This document shows, one piece after another, positions 1 through 5,174 of a stretch of 6,965 nt of DNA. The notes under the pieces were generated by a model. It saw nothing but the letters and a program-made list of their open reading frames with translations. It made no database searches and was not told the origin of the DNA. The stretch is from Desulfobacteraceae bacterium (GTDB lineage Bacteria > Desulfobacterota > Desulfobacteria > Desulfobacterales > BuS5), in contig JAUVKE010000138.1 of NCBI GenBank assembly GCA_030592105.1, positions 1 through 6,965 of the forward strand, read 5' to 3'. Numbering within the stretch: the first letter of the stretch is position 1; every line of letters begins with the position of its first letter. Position numbers and translations under genes: made by a program.

Positions 1-2
1 AC

Positions 3-197
3 GCAGCAGGTATGATCTGATTAAAACTTTGAAATTGTTTGAATGGATTAGAGAGCGTTAAGAAAGAATCCATCAGGGCTGAACTTATTAACGTTATTTT
101 TTTATACTATTACGCAAGTTTATATTTTTAACAGATTCTTTCTTTACGACCTCTTATCTGTGAGTTTTTCATGGTTTAATCAGATTATACCTGTTGC
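3..197. repeat. Imperfect ~195-bp palindromic element, MITE-like
   Basis: The two ends are inverted copies of each other. GCAGCAGGTATGATCTG at 3-19 matches the reverse complement of 181-197 with two differences. At the inner end, AAGAAAGAATC (60-70) is exactly complementary to GATTCTTTCTT (134-144). Between these anchors the arms (3-70 and 134-197) pair imperfectly, with about four bases of net offset. The central 63 bp are very AT-rich and contain the palindrome TAACGTTA (89-96). There is no room for a transposase, so this resembles a non-autonomous miniature element or a large transcribed hairpin. The right arm recurs at 5079-5128. No target-site duplication can be judged because the left end touches the window edge. 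Confidence 0.6.
144..193 (-). repeat. Dispersed 50-bp repeat, copy A (inverted)
   Basis: Read on the minus strand, this stretch begins CAGGTATAATCTGATTAAA and ends GAGGTCGTAA. It matches 5079-5128 at 47 of 50 positions, with no gaps. The differences are one C/T and one AG/CC dinucleotide. It forms most of the right arm of the palindromic element at 3-197. It lies 67 bp upstream of the TrpF-like gene and points away from it, so it is unlikely to be that gene's promoter. Confidence 0.75.
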
Positions 198-260
198 CGC
201 ACATATTAGCTGAATAGTTACTAAAATTTTTAAAATGTCTGCTTATTTTGGATATTTATT

Positions 261-1067
261 ATGGATAAGGATTTATCAGTACAGATTTATGAAGTTCAGA
301 CCCCTTGTGAAGCTGAAGCTCTTGTTGAAATAGGGGTTGATACCATCGGCACTGTTCTTTTGCCGGATACAAACTGGAAACTTCCTGCAATAAAAGAGAC
401 AATTGATCTGGTTAAAAAAACAGCTTCACAAAGCAGCCTGATTCCTCTTTTTGAGGATCAGGATATTATTTTTGCTATTCTGGATTATTACAAACCTGAT
501 ATTATCCATTTTTGTGATGATATTCATACAATATTCATTAAAAAGGGGAATGTTGACAAGCTTATACAATTACAAAAAAATGTTAAAAAAAGATTCCCTG
601 ATATAAAGATAATGCGCTCTATTCCCATTGCTCAGTTCGGGTTTTCCCATGGTGTACCCACAATTAAACTCGGTAAAATGTTTGATGAATCAAGCGATTA
701 TCTGTTAACAGATACCTTGTTGAAAACAGAAACTAAAACAGCTGCTGCATTACAGCCTGTTAATGGTTTTATCGGTATAACAGGAATAACCTGCGACTGG
801 GATGTTGCGGCTCAGCTTGTGGAAGTATCCCGCTGTCCGGTTATTCTTGCCGGAGGAATTTCACCGTATAATGTGTTGGATGGAATAATTGATGTTCGCC
901 CCGCCGGAATCGACAGCTGCACCAATACCAATGCCATGGATAATAATGGCTGCCCCATCAGATTTAAAAAAGATATTAATAAGGTAAAACAACTTGTAAG
1001 AGAAACTCAAAAGGCAAAACAGATTCTTGAAAGGACTATTTATAGACTTTCAGGCATTACATTATGA
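261..1067 (+). CDS. Diverged phosphoribosylanthranilate isomerase (TrpF)-like protein
   Basis: The 268-residue protein has the outline of a TrpF (beta/alpha)8 barrel. Its first strand is VQIYEVQ (7-13), followed by the early helix motif EAEALVEIGVDTIG (17-30). HFCDD (83-87) sits where TrpF has QLHGxE. An Asp (D151, in LLTDT) aligns with the catalytic acid. GITGITCDW (172-180) corresponds to GGTGKTFDW, and VILAGGISPYNV (194-205) is the phosphate-binding strand. True TrpF isomerises phosphoribosylanthranilate in tryptophan synthesis. Here the catalytic cysteine of the KICG motif is replaced by Tyr10 (QIYE), and the SSG phosphate loop reads DSCTN (218-222). The protein is also about 60 residues longer than usual TrpF. 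No other trp gene is nearby. The start has only a weak ribosome site but keeps the whole first strand. It is probably co-transcribed with efp, 14 bp downstream. The fold assignment is fairly secure; isomerase activity is doubtful. Confidence 0.75.
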   Translation: MDKDLSVQIYEVQTPCEAEALVEIGVDTIGTVLLPDTNWKLPAIKETIDLVKKTASQSSLIPLFEDQDIIFAILDYYKPDIIHFCDDIHTIFIKKGNVDKLIQLQKNVKKRFPDIKIMRSIPIAQFGFSHGVPTIKLGKMFDESSDYLLTDTLLKTETKTAAALQPVNGFIGITGITCDWDVAAQLVEVSRCPVILAGGISPYNVLDGIIDVRPAGIDSCTNTNAMDNNGCPIRFKKDINKVKQLVRETQKAKQILERTIYRLSGITL

Positions 1068-1081
1068 GGAAAGATAGATAA

Positions 1082-1642
1082 ATGTATGATAGCAGTGATT
1101 TAAGAAAAGGACTTAAGTTTGAGATAGACGATGCCCCCCATGTAATAACCAAATTTCAGTTTGTTAAACCCGGCAAAGGCCAGTCACTTTATAAGTGCAG
1201 ACTCAAAAATATGCTCTCAGGCTCACAGTTTGACAGAACATTTAGAAACGGAGATAAATTTAAGGAAGCAAATCTTGAAGAGGCTGAAATGGAGTATCTC
1301 TATGCAGACAAAGATCAGTATTGTTTCATGCATACTTCAACATATGAGCAACATTTTCTTACAAAAGAACAGGTAAGCGACGTTGTCAGTCTGCTCAAGG
1401 AAAATGTTTTATGCAATATTCTGTTTTTTAAAGATAATGCCATTGGAGTCTCCCTTCCTAATTTCATTGAGCTGCGAATTATTAAGGCAGAACCATGGGT
1501 AAAGGGTGATACCGCAACGGGGAGTACAAAACCTGCAACTCTTGAAACCGGTCTTATTGTACAAGTACCTCCGTTTATAGAAATGGGTGAATTAATCCGA
1601 ATCGATACAAGAACCTCTGAATATGTGGAACGTGTAAAATAA
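1082..1642 (+). CDS. efp: Elongation factor P
   Basis: EF-P binds the ribosome between the P and E sites and relieves stalling at polyproline stretches. This 186-residue protein has the normal length and three-domain layout: an N-terminal KOW-like domain (about 1-64) and two OB-type domains (about 65-128 and 129-186). The loop KPGKGQS (29-35) carries Lys32, the equivalent of E. coli Lys34, which is the post-translationally modified residue at the loop tip. The C-terminal family signature is clear: KPATLETGLIVQVPPFIEMG (149-168). A good Shine-Dalgarno GAGGAA (1066-1071) overlaps the stop codon of the upstream gene, 10 bases before the ATG, so translation is probably coupled to the TrpF-like gene. 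No EpmA, EpmB or other EF-P-modifying enzyme is encoded in the window, so the type of modification cannot be told from here. Confidence 0.97.
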   Translation: MYDSSDLRKGLKFEIDDAPHVITKFQFVKPGKGQSLYKCRLKNMLSGSQFDRTFRNGDKFKEANLEEAEMEYLYADKDQYCFMHTSTYEQHFLTKEQVSDVVSLLKENVLCNILFFKDNAIGVSLPNFIELRIIKAEPWVKGDTATGSTKPATLETGLIVQVPPFIEMGELIRIDTRTSEYVERVK

Positions 1643-1701
1643 AGGCACCTTAAACTGATTAATGCTCCAAATCCATATAAATTATTTTAATAAAAAAATG
1701 C

Positions 1702-1745
1702 TTGCCATAGCAATTGTTTGTTAATACATTTAAAAATGTTACAAT
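1702..1745 (+). promoter_or_regulatory. Candidate sigma70 promoter(s) for the phasin-argJ-rlu unit
   Basis: Two overlapping sigma70-like arrangements lie in the spacer after efp. One is TTGCCA (1702-1707), 17 bases, then TACATT (1725-1730). The other is TTGTTA (1718-1723), 16 bases, then TACAAT (1740-1745). Either would start transcription about 165-185 bases before the phasin-like start codon, giving a long leader that includes the hairpins at 1781-1887. The call rests on consensus match alone in AT-rich DNA, where chance matches are common. Confidence 0.35.
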
Positions 1746-1780
1746 GCATTGAAAATGCTTTACAGTTTCATATAACCGGC

Positions 1781-1796
1781 ATGCCCTATCGGGCAT
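1781..1796 (+). other. Short GC hairpin in the phasin leader
   Basis: ATGCCC (1781-1786) and GGGCAT (1791-1796) form a 6-bp perfect stem around the tetraloop TATC. No run of T follows, so it is not a typical intrinsic terminator, although it lies between efp and the next transcription unit. It could be a leader structure or a protein-binding site. Confidence 0.4.
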
Positions 1797-1802
1797 AACA
1801 AA

Positions 1803-1887
1803 ATATGAAAATGAGATAGCGTTTAATGGCATTTTATAAATTAGTAGAATTCCTTAATTCATAATTTATAATTTATCATTTTCATAT
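1803..1887. repeat. Three nested inverted repeats in the phasin leader
   Basis: The outer repeat is 12 bp and perfect: ATATGAAAATGA (1803-1814) against TCATTTTCATAT (1876-1887). Inside it is a 10-bp perfect repeat, TTATAAATTA (1834-1843) against TAATTTATAA (1862-1871). Inside that is a 5-bp stem, GAATT (1847-1851) and AATTC (1856-1860), around the loop CCTT. The middle and inner stems can stack into one hairpin. The right outer arm ends 22 bases before the Shine-Dalgarno of the phasin-like gene. The composition is almost all A and T, so folding would be weak. A dyad operator or element remnant is as likely as an RNA switch. Confidence 0.5.
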
Positions 1888-1921
1888 AAAAACATTTATG
1901 GAAAATATTAAGGAGAAAAAC

Positions 1922-2203
1922 ATGCTGGAATTAATCAAAAAAACGTTGTTAACGGGGATAGGCCTGGCTGTTGTTACTAAAGATAAAGCAGAGACTTTTG
2001 TAAAAGATCTCGTGGAAAAGGGGGAATTAACTGAAAATGAAGGCAAAGACTTTATCAGCAGTATATTAGCAAAATCAGAGCAGGCAAAAAAAGATCTGGA
2101 AGAAAGGGTCGAAACAATTGTAAACAAAGTGCTTGGTACGATGAATGTGGCCACAAAGGCCGATATTGAAAGGCTGGAAAAAAAAATAGACGAAAATGAA
2201 TAA
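1922..2203 (+). CDS. Small phasin-superfamily-like protein
   Basis: This 93-residue, lysine- and glutamate-rich protein begins MLELIKKTLLTGIGLAVVTK. The rest is predicted as long amphipathic helices ending in a coiled-coil-like tail (ATKADIERLEKKIDENE). The pattern, with an amphipathic N-terminal helix and then a charged helical body, matches short phasin-like proteins annotated as polyhydroxyalkanoate synthesis or granule-associated regulators. No PHA synthase is present here, so a role at PHA granules is inference. I chose the ATG at 1922 because AAGGAG (1910-1915) sits six bases before it. An in-frame ATG at 1898, adding eight residues, has no ribosome site. The end overlaps the argJ start by 8 bp, in the sequence ATGAATAA. 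It is probably the first gene of a unit with argJ and the pseudouridine synthase. Confidence 0.75.
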   Translation: MLELIKKTLLTGIGLAVVTKDKAETFVKDLVEKGELTENEGKDFISSILAKSEQAKKDLEERVETIVNKVLGTMNVATKADIERLEKKIDENE

Positions 2204-3383
2204 TTCTACAATCTGCCCCGGGTTTATGGCTGCTGGGATTGCTGCCCAGATTAAAAAAAAAGGGGTCATCGACCTTGGGCTTATTTATTCGGAAAAAGAT
2301 GCCAGCGTTGCAGGTGTCTTTACAAACAGCCTGGTTCAGGCGGCTCCTGTTATTCTTGATAAAAAACGGGTGGAATCAGGGCAATGCCGGGCAATAATAG
2401 TAAACAGCGGCAATGCCAACTGCTGTACAGGGGAAGAGGGGATGGTTCATGCTGTGGCCATGACCGAATTTATTGCATCCCGGCTTAATCTCCCTGAAGA
2501 AAAGGTTCTTGTGGCTTCAACCGGTGTAATTGGTGAACCTTTTCCCATAAACAGGGTGGAAACGGCTGTTCCTGGTTTGATAGAAGCCCTTACCCCCCAT
2601 GGCTTTGAAAATTTTGCCAGATCGATAATGACAACAGATACTGTTGAGAAACTGATTTTTCGGCATAAAGAGATCAATGGCAAAAAAATTACAATTGCAG
2701 GTGTTGCAAAAGGGGCGGGGATGATAAGGCCTGATATGGCCACCATGCTCTGTTTTATCTGCACAGACGCAGGTATTGCTCCTGATTTGCTTCACACCCT
2801 TTTGTTATCCTCCACTGAGAAGTCATTTAACAAAATTACAATTGATGGAGACACCAGCACAAATGATACTGTCATTATAATGGCGAATAATGATTCCCAG
2901 GTGACAATTGAAAACAAAGCGGAAATAAATATTTTTCAGCAATTACTGGATGATCTCTTATTATCTCTTGCAAAAATGCTGGTAAAAGATGGTGAAGGTG
3001 TAACTAAATTTGTTGAGGTAATTGTAAAAGGGGCTGAAAATAATAAGGATGCCAGAAAAATTGCAGATACCATTGCAAACTCCAATCTTGTTAAAACAGC
3101 ATTTTTCGGTGAAGATGCAAACTGGGGAAGAATTATTGCCGCGGCAGGAAGATCAGGAGCACAGATTAATCAGGATTTGATTGATATATATTTTGATGAT
3201 GTAATGATGGTGAAAAACGGAATGGGATGTGGCAAAGATGTTGAAGCCCTGGCCACAAAAGTTTTGAAAAAATCAGAATTTGTCCTGACCATTGATTTAA
3301 AAATAAAAGCAGGGTCTGCTTCTGTGTTCACATGCGATTTTTCTGTGGATTATGTTAAGATTAATGCAGATTACAGAACATAG
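2196..3383 (+). CDS. argJ: Glutamate N-acetyltransferase / ornithine acetyltransferase
   Basis: ArgJ moves the acetyl group from N-acetylornithine to glutamate, recycling acetyl in cytoplasmic arginine biosynthesis; some members also use acetyl-CoA. The 395-residue length is normal. The family hallmark AKGAGMIRPDMATML (171-185) holds the self-cleavage site between Ala182 and Thr183. Thr183 becomes the N-terminal nucleophile of the beta chain. Also visible are NSGNAN (70-75), STGVIG (108-113, oxyanion-hole Thr109-Gly110), DGEGVTKFVEV, FFGEDANWGRI and the canonical C-terminus INADYRT. Whether it is mono- or bifunctional cannot be decided from sequence alone. The start overlaps the end of the phasin-like gene by 8 bp and lacks a strong ribosome site, so it is probably translationally coupled. 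No other arg gene is in the window. Confidence 0.97.
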   Translation: MNNSTICPGFMAAGIAAQIKKKGVIDLGLIYSEKDASVAGVFTNSLVQAAPVILDKKRVESGQCRAIIVNSGNANCCTGEEGMVHAVAMTEFIASRLNLPEEKVLVASTGVIGEPFPINRVETAVPGLIEALTPHGFENFARSIMTTDTVEKLIFRHKEINGKKITIAGVAKGAGMIRPDMATMLCFICTDAGIAPDLLHTLLLSSTEKSFNKITIDGDTSTNDTVIIMANNDSQVTIENKAEINIFQQLLDDLLLSLAKMLVKDGEGVTKFVEVIVKGAENNKDARKIADTIANSNLVKTAFFGEDANWGRIIAAAGRSGAQINQDLIDIYFDDVMMVKNGMGCGKDVEALATKVLKKSEFVLTIDLKIKAGSASVFTCDFSVDYVKINADYRT

Positions 3384-3389
3384 TCTCCC

Positions 3390-4088
3390 ATGCCTTTAAT
3401 CCGTTTACAGAGATTTCTCTCCATGGCAGGGATTTGCTCACGAAGGGAGGGTGAAAAACATATCACAGGGGGACTGGTAACGGTTAATGGGAATATTGTT
3501 ACCCAGCTTGGAACAAAGGTTGATTCAGACACAGACATGGTCAGGTTTGATGGGAAACCTTGCATTATAACGAGCAGCCTGATCTACATCGCCTTAAACA
3601 AGCCCGAAGGATATGTTACAACCTGCAGCCAGCCCGGGGATAAAATTGTACTCGATATTCTTGATATTGATCAGCGGGTCTATCCGGTCGGCAGGCTTGA
3701 TAAAGATTCAACAGGGCTTCTTATTCTTACAAATGATGGTAATATGCATCACAGGCTTTTACATCCATCATTTGACCACGAAAAAGAGTATGAAGTTACT
3801 TTAAGGAAACCCTTATCGGAAAAAGCATTAAAAAAAATTGAAAAAGGGCTTCCTCTAATGGGAACAAAGACCCGGCCTGCAAAAATTAAAAGAGTCTCCC
3901 CTGAATTTTTTAGAATTATATTAAAAGAGGGGAAAAACAGGCAGATCCGGCGAATGGTCAGAAAGGTCGGGGGCCGTGTTGAAAAGTTGAAAAGAATAAG
4001 GTTCGCAAATGTCAGTCTGCAGGGTCTTCCCATTGGTAAGTGGCGTTATCTCACTGACAAAGAAAAAAAATTGCTCATGAAAATCTGA
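3390..4088 (+). CDS. 16S/23S rRNA pseudouridine synthase, RsuA/RluB/RluF family
   Basis: This 232-residue enzyme converts a specific rRNA uridine to pseudouridine. An S4 RNA-binding domain (about 4-60, RLQRFLSMAGICSRREGEKHI) is followed by the catalytic domain. The start of that domain is ALNKPEGYVTT (68-78), and the active-site motif is YPVGRLDKDSTGLLILTNDG (98-117) with catalytic Asp104. The motif EGKNRQIRRM (180-189) is also family-typical. The DKDSTG form of the motif and the S4 domain place it among RsuA, RluB, RluE and RluF enzymes. The target base is not evident, so I give no symbol. It starts 6 bp after argJ, in the same reading frame, behind the TAG stop. It has no clear ribosome site, so it depends on coupling. 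The only alternative ATG (3423) would cut into the S4 domain. Confidence 0.93.
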   Translation: MPLIRLQRFLSMAGICSRREGEKHITGGLVTVNGNIVTQLGTKVDSDTDMVRFDGKPCIITSSLIYIALNKPEGYVTTCSQPGDKIVLDILDIDQRVYPVGRLDKDSTGLLILTNDGNMHHRLLHPSFDHEKEYEVTLRKPLSEKALKKIEKGLPLMGTKTRPAKIKRVSPEFFRIILKEGKNRQIRRMVRKVGGRVEKLKRIRFANVSLQGLPIGKWRYLTDKEKKLLMKI

Positions 4089-4172
4089 CGAATATCTATC
4101 TCTTCGGTTAAAACTCCCTCTCCCTTGATCTCGACAAAAAAATTTGTAAATTCATAGGATTCTAAAACTATT

Positions 4173-5048
4173 ATGCGATATGAATGCCCCATATACCGGC
4201 CTCCAAGTGAGGCAGAGTCACTACTGATTCAGGCTACAGTGGGATGTCCCCACAATAAATGCACCTTTTGCATGGTCTACAAAGACCTTCCCGGTTTCAA
4301 GATTCGTAAAGTTTCAGAAATAAAAGAAGATATACTAAGTGCCAGAGATGTTTACGGAGAAAATGTCTCAACCCTTTTTTTCCCGGCCGGAAATACAATA
4401 GCCATGAAAACCGATGATCTGTGCGAGATATGCTCCTTTGCAAAGGAGACATTTCCGCTTTTGCAACGAATTACTGTATATGGTTCATCCCAGTATATTC
4501 ACAAAAAAGGTCCTGAGGGGTTAAAACTTCTTGCCAAAGCAGGATTGTCAAGGATCCATGTGGGGCTTGAATCCGGTGATGATCTAATACTGAAAAAAAT
4601 TCAAAAAGGTACAAACAGCCAGGAACAGATTGAAGCCGGAAAATGGACAGTCGATGCCGGCATTGAGTTAAGTCTCTATATAATTCTTGGGATAGGCGGA
4701 AAAGAACGTACCATGGAACATGCTCTGGAGTCTGCCAGGGTGCTGAGCAGTATATCCCCCGATTTTATCAGGCTGAGGACTTTTGTCCCTAAAATAAATA
4801 CTCCATTGTTGGATGATGTGAAAAAAGGAAAATTTATTATGCTGGGACCCCATGAAATTTTGAAAGAAACAGCTTTGCTTATAAAGAATTTTTCAGGAAG
4901 ATCATACTTAACAAGCGATCATTATACTAACTATATCAATATAGAAGGTAAACTTCCCCAAAAAAAAGAGAGGCTTTTAGCAAAAATAGAAAAAGAATTA
5001 AATAGAGACGAAAGTACCTTTAGATCTTTTTTTGTTGGTAATGCTTAA
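4173..5048 (+). CDS. Radical SAM protein with CX4CX2C cluster motif
   Basis: This 291-residue protein carries the [4Fe-4S] cysteines of the radical SAM superfamily in the sequence GCPHNKCTFCMVYK (24-37): Cys25, Cys30 and Cys33. The spacing is CX4CX2C instead of the usual CX3CX2C. Further superfamily features are a strand at LFFPAGN and the segment LSRIHVGLESGDD with its GxxxG/ES element. A later strand is LYIILGIGGKE. The N-terminus YRPPSEAESLLIQATVGCPH resembles a widespread, uncharacterised group related to COG1032/HemN-like enzymes. No B12-binding, TRAM or SPASM domain is visible; it is a bare barrel with a short lysine-rich tail. The substrate is unknown, and the neighbours do not point to one. 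The ribosome site is poor (AGGA, about 13 bases before the ATG). It is 84 bp from the previous gene, so co-transcription is possible but uncertain. Confidence 0.88.
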   Translation: MRYECPIYRPPSEAESLLIQATVGCPHNKCTFCMVYKDLPGFKIRKVSEIKEDILSARDVYGENVSTLFFPAGNTIAMKTDDLCEICSFAKETFPLLQRITVYGSSQYIHKKGPEGLKLLAKAGLSRIHVGLESGDDLILKKIQKGTNSQEQIEAGKWTVDAGIELSLYIILGIGGKERTMEHALESARVLSSISPDFIRLRTFVPKINTPLLDDVKKGKFIMLGPHEILKETALLIKNFSGRSYLTSDHYTNYINIEGKLPQKKERLLAKIEKELNRDESTFRSFFVGNA

Positions 5049-5059
5049 AAACAGGGTAA

Positions 5060-5088
5060 TTGTATCAGCCTATAGCTTCAGGTATAAT
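5060..5088 (+). promoter_or_regulatory. Candidate promoter whose -10 box lies in the dispersed repeat
   Basis: TATAAT (5083-5088) is a perfect -10 consensus inside repeat copy B. A weak -35-like TTGTAT (5060-5065) lies 17 bases upstream, matching the consensus at three of six positions. It would drive the dehydrogenase gene with a leader of about 80 bases containing the hairpin at 5126-5145. The -35 is poor, so this is tentative. Confidence 0.3.
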
Positions 5089-5128
5089 CTGATTAAATCA
5101 TGAAAAACTCACCCATAAGAGGTCGTAA
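5079..5128 (+). repeat. Dispersed 50-bp repeat, copy B
   Basis: This is an ungapped match, 47 of 50 positions, to the reverse complement of 144-193. It begins CAGGTATAATCTGATTAAA and ends GAGGTCGTAA. Similarity stops abruptly after GTCGTAA: copy A continues with AGAAAGAATC, whereas copy B continues into the CCGG hairpin. The two copies are in opposite orientation and enclose the genes from the TrpF-like protein to the radical SAM protein. Confidence 0.75.
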
Positions 5129-5145
5129 CCGGTAGTCTCCGGTTA
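5126..5145 (+). other. Perfect 7-bp hairpin upstream of the dehydrogenase
   Basis: TAACCGG (5126-5132) and CCGGTTA (5139-5145) pair perfectly around the loop TAGTCT. The stem starts exactly where the 50-bp repeat ends and finishes 29 bases before the start codon at 5175. No T-run follows. It may be part of the repeat element, or a leader structure near the ribosome site. Confidence 0.5.
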
Positions 5146-5174
5146 GGAAGTTGCAAAAAAGAAAAGGGGATTGG

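Noticed and set aside
2..61. Possible C-terminal tail of an upstream gene, reading RSRYDLIKTLKLFEWIRER then TAA
   Set aside because: The peptide looks plausible, but a 19-codon open frame is not significant. It lies inside the left arm of the palindrome, whose other copies do not keep the frame.
1643..1700. Intrinsic terminator after efp
   Set aside because: No GC-rich stem followed by T residues is present; the stretch is plain AT-rich sequence.
1898..1921. Longer start for the phasin-like protein at the ATG at 1898
   Set aside because: No ribosome site precedes it, whereas AAGGAG is ideally placed for the ATG at 1922, and the protein proper begins MLELIKK.
3381..3392. argJ and the pseudouridine synthase share one frame, separated only by TAG and two codons, suggesting amber read-through or pyrrolysine insertion
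   Set aside because: ArgJ ends with its usual C-terminus INADYRT and the next protein starts with a normal S4 domain, so the TAG is an ordinary stop in a tightly packed unit.
4089..4172. Terminator or promoter between the pseudouridine synthase and the radical SAM gene
   Set aside because: Only a weak ACAAA/TTTGT stem (4134-4147) is visible, with no GC stem plus T-run and no convincing -35/-10 pair.
5151..5174. TTG start at 5151 for the dehydrogenase
   Set aside because: The ATG at 5175 has a better ribosome site (AAGGGG), and the extra residues QKRKGDW are not part of the family fold.
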